Shown one piece after another: positions 45,523 through 53,856 of a DNA stretch of 64,000 bases. The DNA lies in the NCBI GenBank assembly GCA_902794395.1, contig CADBHB010000008.1, positions 1-64,000 of the forward strand. Reading direction: 5' to 3'. The translations under genes were made by a program, and so were the position numbers. The stretch is from an uncultured Ruminococcus sp. Its GTDB lineage: Bacteria; Bacillota; Clostridia; Oscillospirales; Acutalibacteraceae. The notes below the pieces were generated by a model. It saw only the letters and a list, made by a program, of their open reading frames with translations, was not told where the DNA came from and did no database searches. Every line of letters starts with the position of its first letter. The first letter of the stretch is position 1.

Positions 45523-46124
45523 TGCGCATAACGGCGATAAAACCTCGGCGCAGGCAAATGAGCGCCCTCTACCTTGACGGCGAATTTGCCGTTGAACTCG
45601 ACACCCAAACCCTGATAGACTGCCGCTTTGACGTGGGCAGGGAGATCGACGACGACGAGCTGCGGGAAATAATCGAGCAGAGCAACGAGCGCCGCGCCAA
45701 GGAAAAGGCGCTGTGGCTTATTTCCTACCGCGACCACTCAAAGCGGGAGCTGAAGCAGAAGATCAGCCGCACCTGCGACGCCGAAGCCGCCGAAAAAGCG
45801 GTGGAGCGAATGGAGGAGCTGGGACTGGTAAACGACGAGAGCTTTGCGCGGCAGTACGCGCAAAAGCTCATTTTCTCCAAAAGGATGAGCAAGCGCGCGG
45901 CGCGGTTTGAGCTGAGCCGCAAGGGCATTGACAAGGAGCTTGCCGAGGAAGTGCTGGACGAGATAGACGTTGACCCGCGCGAGCAGATACGAGCGGTAAT
46001 AGAGAAAAAGTACCGCGACATCGGCGATGAAAAAACCAGACGCCGAGCCGTCGCCGCCCTGCAAAGACTGGGCTACGGCTGGGACGACATACGCGCCGTG
46101 CTGGAAGATTATTCAGACAATTAA
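45522..46124 (+). CDS. recX: Regulatory protein RecX
   Basis: 200 residues. It limits RecA filament growth. Three-helix repeats are visible: ALWLISYRDHSKRELKQKIS, AVERMEELGLVNDESFARQY, and RRRAVAALQRLGYGWDDIRA. The ATG overlaps the recA stop, giving translational coupling as in many bacteria. Expression therefore follows that of recA. Confidence 0.93.
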   Translation: MRITAIKPRRRQMSALYLDGEFAVELDTQTLIDCRFDVGREIDDDELREIIEQSNERRAKEKALWLISYRDHSKRELKQKISRTCDAEAAEKAVERMEELGLVNDESFARQYAQKLIFSKRMSKRAARFELSRKGIDKELAEEVLDEIDVDPREQIRAVIEKKYRDIGDEKTRRRAVAALQRLGYGWDDIRAVLEDYSDN

Positions 46125-46161
46125 CAATTAACAAATAACAACCAACCACACAGAGGTATTT

Positions 46162-47502
46162 ATGAGTAATAAAGTCGGAATCGTTTCGCTTGGGTGCGCA
46201 AAGAACCAAGTCGACGCGGAAATGCTGCTTTTTACCCTGCGGCAGCGGGGCTATACCATTGTAAATGACCCCGCAGAAGCTGACGCGGTTATTGTGAACA
46301 CCTGCGGGTTTATAGATTCCGCCAAACAGGAGAGCATCGACGAGATCATCGAGCTGGGAAATCTGAAACGCGAGGGCACCATAAAGGCTATCATCGTTAC
46401 GGGCTGCCTTGCCGAGCGCTATCAGGACGAGATAACTCAGCAGCTCTATGAGATAGACGCGGCTGTGGGTATCGGCGGCAACGCGAAGATAGCCGACGTA
46501 GTGGACAGCGTGCTCAATAAAAAGGACAAGATCGAGCTGTTTCCCGACAAGCTGCTCCTCCCACTGGAGGGCGGCAGGGTGCAGTCGACGCCGTTCTACA
46601 CCGCTTATCTTAAGATCGCCGAGGGCTGCGACAATAAATGCACCTTCTGCGCTATCCCGATGATACGCGGAAAATTCCGCAGCAGAAAAATAGAGAATCT
46701 TATCGCCGAGGCAGAGGACTTGGCGGCAAAGGGCGTGCGCGAGCTGAATGTTATTGCGCAGGACACCACGCGCTACGGAGAGGACCTCTACGGCAAGCCC
46801 TCGCTAGACCGCCTGCTCACCGAGCTGTGCAAAATCGAGGGGCTGCATTGGATAAGGGTGCTCTACTGCTACCCCGACAGCATAACAGACGAGCTTATCG
46901 AGGTTATGGCGCGCGAGGAAAAGGTGCTTAATTACATCGACCTGCCGCTGCAGCACTGCAACAGCGAGATATTGCACAGGATGCACCGCCGCGGCGACCG
47001 CGAAAGTTTGACGGCGCTGCTGCGTAAAATAAAAGAGAAGATGCCCGACGTGATCTTCCGCTCCACCTTTATCACGGGCTTCCCCGGAGAGACCGAGGAG
47101 CAGTTTGAGGAGCTGGCGGAATTTGCTAAGGAAATAAACTTTCAGCGGCTGGGCTGCTTTGCCTATTCGCAGGAGGAGAACACCCCTGCCGCGAAAATGC
47201 CCGATCAGCTCGACGACGACGTAAAGCAGCGCCGCGCCGACATCATCATGGAGCACCAGCAACAGGTGATGGCTGAGTACTGTGAGGGTCTGCTCGGCAC
47301 CGAGCTTGAGGTGCTGGTAGAGGGCTACGACCGCCTTGCCGAGTGCTGGTACGGCAGGAGCCGCGCCGACGCGCCCGAGGTGGACGGCTGCGTGTTCTTT
47401 ACAGCGCAGACCAAGCCGCGAGTCGGCGACTTCGTAACCGTTAAGATAACCGACTATATGGGCTGCGACCCGGTCGGCGAAACAGTCAACTCTCAACTCT
47501 AA
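46162..47502 (+). CDS. rimO: Ribosomal protein uS12 methylthiotransferase RimO
   Basis: 446 residues. It methylthiolates an aspartate of ribosomal protein S12. The N-terminal MTTase domain (IVSLGCAKNQVDAEMLLFTL, VIVNTCGFIDSAKQESIDEI, VTGCLAERY) holds three cysteines for the auxiliary cluster. The radical SAM motif is CDNKCTFCAIPMIRGKFRSR. The C-terminal TRAM domain follows. The signature SLGCAKNxVD separates it from MiaB. The leader (about 46121-46150) is A/C-rich and G-free before the GAGG site. Confidence 0.96.
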   Translation: MSNKVGIVSLGCAKNQVDAEMLLFTLRQRGYTIVNDPAEADAVIVNTCGFIDSAKQESIDEIIELGNLKREGTIKAIIVTGCLAERYQDEITQQLYEIDAAVGIGGNAKIADVVDSVLNKKDKIELFPDKLLLPLEGGRVQSTPFYTAYLKIAEGCDNKCTFCAIPMIRGKFRSRKIENLIAEAEDLAAKGVRELNVIAQDTTRYGEDLYGKPSLDRLLTELCKIEGLHWIRVLYCYPDSITDELIEVMAREEKVLNYIDLPLQHCNSEILHRMHRRGDRESLTALLRKIKEKMPDVIFRSTFITGFPGETEEQFEELAEFAKEINFQRLGCFAYSQEENTPAAKMPDQLDDDVKQRRADIIMEHQQQVMAEYCEGLLGTELEVLVEGYDRLAECWYGRSRADAPEVDGCVFFTAQTKPRVGDFVTVKITDYMGCDPVGETVNSQL

Positions 47503-47517
47503 ACCGGAGTGTTTCTT

Positions 47518-48096
47518 ATGAACCTGCCAAACAAACTAACTGTATTGAGGATCATACTTGTGCCGTTTTTCGTGGCGGCGCTGCTGATAGGCTTTCCGCT
47601 GAATGAGCTTGTCGCCCTGCTGCTGTTTATAGCGGCGTCGCTTACCGACCTGTTCGACGGAAAGATCGCCCGAAAGCGCGGTCTGGTTACCGACTTCGGC
47701 AAGTTTGCCGACCCGCTGGCGGATAAGATACTTGTTATTTCCGCGCTGCTGTGCTTTGTGCAGCTGGGACTGTGCGACTGCGTGGCGGTAATCATCGTGC
47801 TGTTCCGTGAATTTGCCGTAACCTCCATCCGCCTTATCGCCGCCTCAAAGGGCAAGGTGATAGCTGCCAATATCTGGGGCAAGGTAAAGACCGTCACCCA
47901 AATGGTCGCGGTCATCTGCGTTTTGGTGATGCAGACGGTGCTCGACCTCGGCGCGCTGGGCGTAACTCTGCCCGAGGTGCTGTCGACTGTATTTCTGTAT
48001 ACGGGCGAGGGACTTATCTGGGTGTCGACCTTCTTTGCCATCCTGTCGGGCGTGATCTACCTCAAGCAAAACAGCCACTTCATTTCCGATAAATAA
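47518..48096 (+). CDS. pgsA: CDP-diacylglycerol-glycerol-3-phosphate 3-phosphatidyltransferase
   Basis: 192 residues. It makes phosphatidylglycerol phosphate at the membrane. The CDP-alcohol phosphatidyltransferase motif is complete: DLFDGKIARKRGLVTDFGKF then ADPLADK. Several membrane spans follow. The start is taken at the ATG at 47518 (MNLPNKLTVLRI) with GGAG 8 bases upstream; the GTG at 47509 is part of the leader. It lies between rimO and cysS, and rimO-pgsA is a common neighbour pair. Confidence 0.95.
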   Translation: MNLPNKLTVLRIILVPFFVAALLIGFPLNELVALLLFIAASLTDLFDGKIARKRGLVTDFGKFADPLADKILVISALLCFVQLGLCDCVAVIIVLFREFAVTSIRLIAASKGKVIAANIWGKVKTVTQMVAVICVLVMQTVLDLGALGVTLPEVLSTVFLYTGEGLIWVSTFFAILSGVIYLKQNSHFISDK

Positions 48097-48114
48097 TCCA
48101 AAAGGAGTAATCAT

Positions 48115-49518
48115 ATGATTTTGTACAACTCTCTGGGACAGACCAAACAGGAATTTGTTCCCTTCACCGCGGGCAAGGTGAATATGTACACCTGCGGTCC
48201 CACGGTGTATCACTACGCTCACATCGGCAACCTGCGCACCTACATCATGGAGGATGTGCTTGAAAAATACCTGCGCTTCGCGGGCTACGACGTCAACCGT
48301 GTAATGAACATCACCGACGTGGGTCACCTGTCCAGCGACGCCGACACGGGCGAGGATAAGATGCTAAAGGGCGCCAAGCGCGAGCACAAGACCGTTATGG
48401 AGATAGCCGCGTTTTACACCGACGCCTTCTTTTCCGACTGCGAAAAGCTCAACATCAAGCGCCCCGACGTGGTGGAGCCTGCCACCAACTGCATCGACGA
48501 CTTTATCGATATGATCTCCGTGCTGCTCGAAAAGGGCTACGCCTACATCGCGGGCGGCAACGTGTACTTTGACACCTCGAAGCTCGACACCTACTATGTG
48601 TTCGGCAACATGAACGAGGAGGATCTGGCGGTCGGCGTGCGCGACAGCGTCGAGGAGGACGAGAACAAGCGCAACAAGACCGACTTTGTGCTGTGGTTCA
48701 CCAAGTCCAAATTTGAGGATCAGGAGTTGAAGTGGGAGTCCCCCTGGGGTCTGGGCTATCCCGGCTGGCACATAGAGTGCTCCTGCATCAGCAAAAAGCA
48801 CAACGGCGAATACCTTGACATCCACTGCGGCGGCATCGACAACGCCTTCCCCCATCACACCAACGAGATCGCCCAGAGCGAGGCGTACCTCGGTCACAAA
48901 TGGTGCAACTACTGGTTCCACGTGCTTCACCTCAACGACGCGCGCGGCAAGATGAGCAAGTCCAAGGGCGATTTTCTGACCGTTTCACTGCTCGAGAGCA
49001 AGGGCTATGACCCCGTAGCCTACCGCATGTTCTGCCTGCAAAGCCACTACCGCAAGCCGCTTACCTTCTCCTACGAGAGCCTTGACAACTGCGTAAAGGC
49101 GTATGACAAGCTCATTAAGCGCATTTCCGCGCTGGGCAGGGACGGCGATGTGGAGCAGGATAAGGCTGACGCGCTGATAGGCAAGTTCAAGGAAGCGATG
49201 GACAACGACCTCAACACCTCGCTCGGTCTGACCGTGGTGTACGACGTGCTCAAATCCGACGCCAACGACGCCACCAAGCGATGGGTGCTGGGCGAGCTTG
49301 ACAAGGTACTCTCGCTTGATCTGCTCAAGGAAAAGGAAGCCTCACCCGCCGAAAGCGGCGCGCAGGACGCTGAGATAGAGGCGCTGATAGCCAAGCGCAC
49401 CGAGGCGCGCAAAAACAAGGACTGGGCGACTGCCGACGCCATCCGCGACCAGCTCGCGGCGATGAAGGTCGTAGTGGTCGACACCAAGGACGGCATAAGC
49501 TGGCATTTTGCCGATTAA
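48115..49518 (+). CDS. cysS: Cysteinyl-tRNA synthetase
   Basis: 467 residues, class I synthetase. CGPTVYHYAHIGNLRTYIME holds the zinc-ligand Cys and HIGH-type motif. GYPGWHIECSCISKKH and GGIDNAFPHHTNEIAQSEAY carry the remaining zinc ligands. KMSKSKGDFLTVS is the KMSKS loop. The C-terminal anticodon-binding helices end in NKDWATADAIRDQLAAMKVV. AAAAGGAGTAATC precedes the ATG. No T-box leader is visible in the 18-base gap after pgsA. Confidence 0.97.
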   Translation: MILYNSLGQTKQEFVPFTAGKVNMYTCGPTVYHYAHIGNLRTYIMEDVLEKYLRFAGYDVNRVMNITDVGHLSSDADTGEDKMLKGAKREHKTVMEIAAFYTDAFFSDCEKLNIKRPDVVEPATNCIDDFIDMISVLLEKGYAYIAGGNVYFDTSKLDTYYVFGNMNEEDLAVGVRDSVEEDENKRNKTDFVLWFTKSKFEDQELKWESPWGLGYPGWHIECSCISKKHNGEYLDIHCGGIDNAFPHHTNEIAQSEAYLGHKWCNYWFHVLHLNDARGKMSKSKGDFLTVSLLESKGYDPVAYRMFCLQSHYRKPLTFSYESLDNCVKAYDKLIKRISALGRDGDVEQDKADALIGKFKEAMDNDLNTSLGLTVVYDVLKSDANDATKRWVLGELDKVLSLDLLKEKEASPAESGAQDAEIEALIAKRTEARKNKDWATADAIRDQLAAMKVVVVDTKDGISWHFAD

Positions 49519-49536
49519 AATAGCATAACTTTTCAG

Positions 49537-49569
49537 TTCCCTCCATATATTTGAAGTATATGGAGGGAA
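49537..49569 (+). promoter_or_regulatory. RNA hairpin covering the ribosome-binding site of the deacetylase gene
   Basis: TTCCCTCCATATA (49537-49549) and TATATGGAGGGAA (49557-49569) form a perfect 13-bp stem with a 7-base loop. The right arm contains GGAGGG, the Shine-Dalgarno site for the ATG at 49576. In the folded state the site is hidden. TGTTTT follows, so partial termination after cysS is an alternative or added role. Confidence 0.65.
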
Positions 49570-49575
49570 TGTTTT

Positions 49576-50343
49576 ATGAAGCTTTTGATATTGACCAAGC
49601 GCTCGCTGCTTAGTATCGGGTGCTGTGTATTGGCAGGCGCGGCGGCGCTTAGCGTGTCGGTGACGTCTGTCGGCAAGGCGGTGCAGACCGCCGCGACGCC
49701 GAAGGTGAACCCTATTTACCGCGTGCAAAGCGACAAAAAGCAGGTCGCCATCTCCTTTGACGCCGCCTGGGGCGACGAAGAAACCGCTCAGCTGCTTAGT
49801 ATTCTCGACCGCTACAAGGTCAAGGCGACGTTTTTCCTGGTGGGCGACTGGGTGGACAAATACCCCGAGGACGTCAAGACCATCGCCCGCAAGGGGCATG
49901 ACATAGGCAACCACAGCGACACCCATCCCCATATGCCGCAGCTGTCCGAGGGCGACGCGCAAAAGGAGGTTTCCGCCTGCAACGAGCGCATACGGCTGCT
50001 GACGGGCAAGTCCCCTACCCTGTTCCGTCCGCCCTACGGCGACTACAACAACATGGTGGTCAACACCGTCAAGGACATGGGCATGTACTGTGTGCAGTGG
50101 GACGTCGACTCCCTGGACTGGAAGGACCCTTCTCCCGAGCAAATGACGCAAACCGTCCTAAGCAAGGTCAAGGACGGCTCCATCGTGCTGATGCATAACG
50201 GCGCGAAAAATACCCCTGCCGCGCTGCCCGGTATAATCGAGGGCATACAAGACAAGGGGTACGAGATAGTGCTGATAAAAGATTTGATCCCCGAGGGGGA
50301 ATACTACACGGATGTGCAGGGAGAGTTTCATCTGTCGGAGTAA
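49576..50343 (+). CDS. Exported polysaccharide deacetylase (PdaB/YlxY-like)
   Basis: 255 residues. A signal anchor (LLSIGCCVLAGAAALSVSVT) is followed by a NodB deacetylase domain: motif 1 VAISFDAAWGDEETAQLL (catalytic Asp), motif 2 GNHSDTHPHMPQLS (metal His), motif 3 LFRPPYGDYNNMVV, motif 4 VQWDVDSLDWKDPS, and motif 5 VLMHNGAKNTPAALPG. It removes acetyl groups from a wall polymer, probably peptidoglycan or a cortex-like glycan. The closest named relatives are PdaB-type sporulation proteins. The hairpin just upstream may control translation. Confidence 0.9.
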   Translation: MKLLILTKRSLLSIGCCVLAGAAALSVSVTSVGKAVQTAATPKVNPIYRVQSDKKQVAISFDAAWGDEETAQLLSILDRYKVKATFFLVGDWVDKYPEDVKTIARKGHDIGNHSDTHPHMPQLSEGDAQKEVSACNERIRLLTGKSPTLFRPPYGDYNNMVVNTVKDMGMYCVQWDVDSLDWKDPSPEQMTQTVLSKVKDGSIVLMHNGAKNTPAALPGIIEGIQDKGYEIVLIKDLIPEGEYYTDVQGEFHLSE

Positions 50344-50394
50344 ATTGCAAAAGCGGATATTAAAAAGTATCAGCCTGATCCGGCGTTCCTCATT

Positions 50395-50427
50395 AAATCA
50401 AAACGGCAGCCCGTCGGGCTGCCGTTT
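50395..50427 (-). terminator. Terminator between convergent genes
   Basis: AACGGCAGCC / GGCTGCCGTT (50402-50411, 50417-50426) is flanked on the minus-strand side by TTTTGATTT, and ends the L,D-transpeptidase gene. It may also serve the deacetylase gene. Confidence 0.8.
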
Positions 50428-50433
50428 GCTGCA

Positions 50434-51882
50434 TCAATATACTATTACAGGTGTATCATAGCCTGTGTTGTTATAAATCGTGCGGACCGCGCTGTAGGGG
50501 GTGTTTACGCAGCCGTGCGAACCGTTGTAGGTGTAGATATTGCCGCCGAAGCTGGAGCGCCAGCTCGCGTCGTGGATGCCGCAGCCTCCGCAGAACGCCA
50601 TCCAATAGTCAACAGGCGAAGCGTAGCCGGGTCCGGTGAGGACGGTGTTTCTCGCGCGCTGATAGATATAATAGAAGCCCTTGGGGGTATCCATGGAATA
50701 GCGGGTGCCGGTGACAACAGGGGTGTCAACGACCAGCTTGCCGTTCTTGTAGAACCACATGCGCTGCTGCGCAATATTGATCTCTATGTAGGTGGAGCCG
50801 GGATTGCGTCCGTAGATATTGCCCGTTACCGTGACCAGCTTGGTGTGCGCGGTGCCCGTGACGGTCTTGCCGTTGCCCTTATAGATGGGATATACGCGGA
50901 AGTAGAGCTTCTTGCCGCCGGACAGCTTTCCTGTGGTGAAGCTGTTGGAGGTGGTAGAGCCCGCGGGCGTATAAGCCTTGGCGTTGGGGTCGGTGGAGTA
51001 GTAGACGTCGTAGCGAGTAGCGTAACGGTTGTACTTCCAGTTAAGGCTTACGCGGTAAAGCGAGGACGAGATATTGAAATTAGGCGCGCACAGTCCCGCC
51101 ATGAGGGCGATGCGTGTGCCTGAGGCGTGGAACACCGCGTTGTTGTAGAGCACGCGGATGGGCACTACATTGTAGGTGTAGGTGTAGCCGCCCCTGACGT
51201 TTTTGTCGATGTAGCGGGTGGTGGAGTTGCCGTTGATGGTAGCTACCAGCACCTCCTTGTTGCCGGACTCAACGCTTGAACGCAGCACCTTGTAGCCCGA
51301 GCACTTGTAAACGCGGTTCCATTTGATCTCGTTTACGTCGGAGCAGCGCGCTCTGGTAAGAGAGCTGAGCTTCTGAGGCTGAGTGGCGGTTTTGTACTGC
51401 GCCTCGGTGCCGTAGTAACGGACGCCGTCCTTGACAGTATAGGGAACCACCCTGTACCAATAGGGGCAGCCTGCCACGAGCTTCACATCGTTGAAGGTGG
51501 TGCCGGCTACGTCGCCGACCTTTCTGTAAGCACCGTTGTCATAGTCGGCGCTGCATCTGTAGATCTCATAGCCTGTGGCGTTGTTCGCAGCGAACCACAC
51601 CAAGGTGATGTTGTTGCAGGCGCGGCTGGTTTTTCCGAGTCCCGTGGGTTTGCCAACTTCGGGATCGGGGTCGGGCTCGGGCTCAGGCTCAGGCTCGGGC
51701 TCGGGATCGCCGACAGCCTCGGGCACCTCAACAGCGTCCGCCGCGTTGTCCTCAGTCACCTCAGCCGCAACGGCGTTTAATGCGTCGTCCTCCGCGGCAA
51801 AAGCGCCGAGCGAGGCATACGAACCCAGAATCACCATGACCGCGAGCAGTACCGCGATCATTCTTTTTGATGTTCTTTTCAT
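50434..51882 (-). CDS. Exported L,D-transpeptidase with fibronectin-like repeats
   Basis: 482 residues. A signal peptide (MIAVLLAVMVILGSYASLGA) precedes an acidic Glu-Pro/Asp-Pro repeat linker (about residues 55-75). Three or more fibronectin type III-like units follow (TLVWFAANNATGYEIYRCSA, EIKWNRVYKCSGYKVLRSS, SLNWKYNRYATRYDVYYSTD). The C-terminal YkuD domain has the catalytic motif YNGSHGCVNTP with Cys. It makes 3-3 cross-links in peptidoglycan or attaches proteins. The start is the ATG at 51882 (MKRTSKRM), with GAGAGG upstream; further upstream in-frame starts add no family sequence. Confidence 0.9.
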   Translation of the reverse strand: MKRTSKRMIAVLLAVMVILGSYASLGAFAAEDDALNAVAAEVTEDNAADAVEVPEAVGDPEPEPEPEPEPDPDPEVGKPTGLGKTSRACNNITLVWFAANNATGYEIYRCSADYDNGAYRKVGDVAGTTFNDVKLVAGCPYWYRVVPYTVKDGVRYYGTEAQYKTATQPQKLSSLTRARCSDVNEIKWNRVYKCSGYKVLRSSVESGNKEVLVATINGNSTTRYIDKNVRGGYTYTYNVVPIRVLYNNAVFHASGTRIALMAGLCAPNFNISSSLYRVSLNWKYNRYATRYDVYYSTDPNAKAYTPAGSTTSNSFTTGKLSGGKKLYFRVYPIYKGNGKTVTGTAHTKLVTVTGNIYGRNPGSTYIEINIAQQRMWFYKNGKLVVDTPVVTGTRYSMDTPKGFYYIYQRARNTVLTGPGYASPVDYWMAFCGGCGIHDASWRSSFGGNIYTYNGSHGCVNTPYSAVRTIYNNTGYDTPVIVY

Positions 51883-51986
51883 GTGATTATTCCTCTCTTT
51901 CATATCTTCGGGAGTTCCCGTATTGCCGAGTATATACCATACCCGCCGCAAATTTTACTACATTGTGTCTTATAGAAAAAAGGACA

Positions 51987-52517
51987 TCATCCCTGCCGGT
52001 CGGCAACCGACCTCATTACCTCCGCCTTAAAGCGCTCAAACGGCGACTCGCCGCTTTTTTGCGGCGGTGGCGGCGCCAGCTTTTTCGGCTCCAGATTGGA
52101 GGCTCCCGACTGAGCGTGCATAGGAAGGACGATATTCTCGCGCCTTATCAGCGCGAACAGCTCGCTGAGCGTTTGGGTCGCGCGAATCTCGCGGATAAGC
52201 GCGGTGTCGGGTATCTTGGGCTGCGGCGGCACATAGCTGCTGCATACTGACTTTTTGACCTCAGCCTTCAATCTGTCGAGCGGAAGGTCTTTGTTGTTTA
52301 TAATGTCCTGCGCCTTGAGCGTTCTGGGCTGTAAATTGGACGCGCCTGACTGAGCGTGCATCTGGATCTCAATCTGTTCGTGCTGGATCAAGGCAAACAA
52401 CTGGCTCAAAGAGTTACATTCGTCGATCGCCTTCAGCAGTTCACGGATATTTTTCTTTTTATAACCCACTAAATACGCGTTATTCACCCCATCACCTGCC
52501 TTGTGTGTACTTTTCAT
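51987..52517 (-). CDS. Unrecognised protein with an internal tandem duplication
   Basis: 176 residues, no signal peptide and no membrane span, so cytosolic. Two copies of a unit of about 65 residues lie 80 residues apart (about 27-91 and 107-171). Each has SL/TLS-x-LFALI, the identical decapeptide MHAQSGASNL (53-62 and 133-142), then a P/K-rich loop and a helix DRLKAEVKKSV or ERFKAEVMRSV. The second copy has a poly-Pro stretch. I know no family with this pattern and propose no function. It has its own good promoter (52538-52566) and lies between wall-enzyme genes. Confidence 0.7.
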   Translation of the reverse strand: MKSTHKAGDGVNNAYLVGYKKKNIRELLKAIDECNSLSQLFALIQHEQIEIQMHAQSGASNLQPRTLKAQDIINNKDLPLDRLKAEVKKSVCSSYVPPQPKIPDTALIREIRATQTLSELFALIRRENIVLPMHAQSGASNLEPKKLAPPPPQKSGESPFERFKAEVMRSVADRQG

Positions 52518-52537
52518 AATTTACCCATTATGCGTTT

Positions 52538-52566
52538 ATTATACTAAATTAAGGGAAACTTTTCAA
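52538..52566 (-). promoter_or_regulatory. Promoter of the duplicated unknown gene
   Basis: TTGAAA (52561-52566) and TATAAT (52538-52543) on the minus strand, 17-bp spacer, 20 bp before the ATG. Confidence 0.75.
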
Positions 52567-52587
52567 TAGCATTTGCGAATTTCATTG

Positions 52588-52616
52588 TTTACAGATTTTT
52601 AATTATATGGTATGAT
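52588..52616 (+). promoter_or_regulatory. Promoter of the GH25 lysozyme gene
   Basis: TTTACA (52588-52593) and TATGAT (52611-52616), 17-bp spacer, with an extended -10 (TGG before the hexamer). It is divergent from the promoter at 52538-52566, with the two -35 elements 21 bp apart. Confidence 0.65.
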
Positions 52617-52692
52617 TTTAGTGCACATTGAATCAACGCGACCGTATATGCATTAGAACGGTCATCCCAATCAAAGAAACGAGGCATTATAT

Positions 52693-53634
52693 ATGGAAAT
52701 GAAAAAACTCACCTGTGTTTTCATCGCCCTGCTCACCCTCCTCTCGGCGGCGGCAGGCTGCGTAAAGAGGAAAGACCCCACCGCAGACAACCCGCCTAAG
52801 GTACCGCAAAGCGCGCTGGCTACCGCCGACAGCGGCACGCCCGCGACCGCCGACGAGGCGACCGGACGCAAGATACAGGTGTCCGACAGCTCGCTGGGCG
52901 ACGTGTGGATAACCGAATGGGCAAACGTGCCCAAGAGCGACCTGACAGGCGACAACTTCACCTCGGATGACACCTTTAAGTATTACAACGTAAACGGCAG
53001 CTCCGCCTCGATGGAGGGCATCGACGTCTCCGACTTCAGCGGCGAGATAGACTGGCAGAAGGTAAAGGACGCCGGCGTTGACTTCGCCATGATCCGTCTG
53101 GGCGGCAGATTCTACGGCGAGGAAGGCAAGATGTTCGTCGACGAAAACGCCGTGGCAAATTTCCGCGGCGCACAAGCGGCAGGCATAAAGGCAGGCGGCT
53201 ACTTCTACTCAAAGGCGGTCAACGCGGAAGAAGCCCGCGCCGAAGCGCAGTTCCTCAAGGCGGTGCTCGACGACATAGTGCCCGACCTGCCCATAGCCTT
53301 CGACTGGGAAATAGTAGAGGATGAGGAAGCCCGTAACGACACGGTTGACGGCGCCGCCCTCACCGCGTGCGCGCGCGCCTTCTGCGACGAGGTGAAAAGC
53401 TACGGCTTTGAGCCCATGATATACGCCCCGACGCGCGAGCTGTACTTCAAATACGACCTGTCGCAGCTTGCCGACGTAGCCGTATGGGTCAAGGAGTACA
53501 ACGACACGCCCACCTTCTACTACCGCTCCGCGATGTGGCAGTATTCCGACAGCGGAGTGATAGACGGCATAGAGGGCACGGTAGATTTGGATATTTACTT
53601 CACCGACCCGGGAAAGGGTAGCGCGTCCGAGTGA
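52693..53634 (+). CDS. GH25 lysozyme-like lipoprotein
   Basis: 313 residues. A lipoprotein signal (MKKLTCVFIALLTLLSAAAG then CVKRK) and a linker of about 90 residues precede a GH25 domain. The domain has EGIDVSDFSGEIDWQKVKDA (first catalytic Asp region), AMIRLGGRFYGEEGKMFVDE, and IAFDWEIVEDEEAR (Asp/Glu pair). The end has MWQYSDSGVIDGIEGTVDLD, also typical. GH25 enzymes cut the N-acetylmuramic acid-N-acetylglucosamine bond of peptidoglycan; lipid anchoring keeps it at the membrane face. GAGG is 8 bases upstream of the ATG at 52693. Confidence 0.92.
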   Translation: MEMKKLTCVFIALLTLLSAAAGCVKRKDPTADNPPKVPQSALATADSGTPATADEATGRKIQVSDSSLGDVWITEWANVPKSDLTGDNFTSDDTFKYYNVNGSSASMEGIDVSDFSGEIDWQKVKDAGVDFAMIRLGGRFYGEEGKMFVDENAVANFRGAQAAGIKAGGYFYSKAVNAEEARAEAQFLKAVLDDIVPDLPIAFDWEIVEDEEARNDTVDGAALTACARAFCDEVKSYGFEPMIYAPTRELYFKYDLSQLADVAVWVKEYNDTPTFYYRSAMWQYSDSGVIDGIEGTVDLDIYFTDPGKGSASE

Positions 53635-53653
53635 TAATACATTTAGTTGATAT

Positions 53654-53682
53654 TTCACACAACGTATTACATACAGTATAAT
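53654..53682 (+). promoter_or_regulatory. Promoter upstream of the candidate small RNA
   Basis: TTCACA (53654-53659) and TATAAT (53677-53682), 17-bp spacer, with no reading frame before the terminator at 53722-53763. Confidence 0.6.
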
Positions 53683-53688
53683 TAGACA

Positions 53689-53763
53689 GAAGAATTATTG
53701 TGCATGTTGTGCAAGAGAAAGCGGAGTTGTTTGGGCAGTTTATATGAACAACTCCGTTTTTTA
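53689..53763 (+). ncRNA. Candidate small RNA of about 75 nt
   Basis: Transcription from the promoter at 53654-53682 would begin near 53689 and stop at the terminator ending about 53763. The product would have about 33 unpaired bases and then a 10-bp stem with a loop of about 15 bases (53732-53746). No start codon with a plausible ribosome-binding site is present. It may instead be a decoy promoter in front of the GH25 terminator. The family is not recognised. Confidence 0.4.
53722..53763 (+). terminator. Terminator after the GH25 gene / candidate small RNA
   Basis: CGGAGTTGTT (53722-53731) pairs perfectly with AACAACTCCG (53747-53756), followed by TTTTTT. Confidence 0.9.
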
Positions 53764-53772
53764 TTTCTCCTA

Positions 53773-53800
53773 TTGAAATTTCGGCAGGATTTGGTATAAT
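53773..53800 (+). promoter_or_regulatory. Promoter of the M23 peptidase gene
   Basis: TTGAAA (53773-53778) and TATAAT (53795-53800), 16-bp spacer, with extended -10 (TGG just before). About 57 bp upstream of the ATG. Confidence 0.75.
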
Positions 53801-53856
53801 GATTGTCGGAAGGTTTGTTACAGAATTGTAACGGTTAATTGAAATGGAGAAATAAA

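Noticed and set aside
48097..48114. T-box or other cysteine-responsive leader before cysS
   Set aside because: Only 18 bases separate pgsA and cysS; there is no room for a leader RNA.
51657..51712. Tandem DNA repeat as a mobile or CRISPR feature
   Set aside because: It is the coding sequence for the Glu-Pro/Asp-Pro linker of the L,D-transpeptidase, a common spacer in wall proteins.
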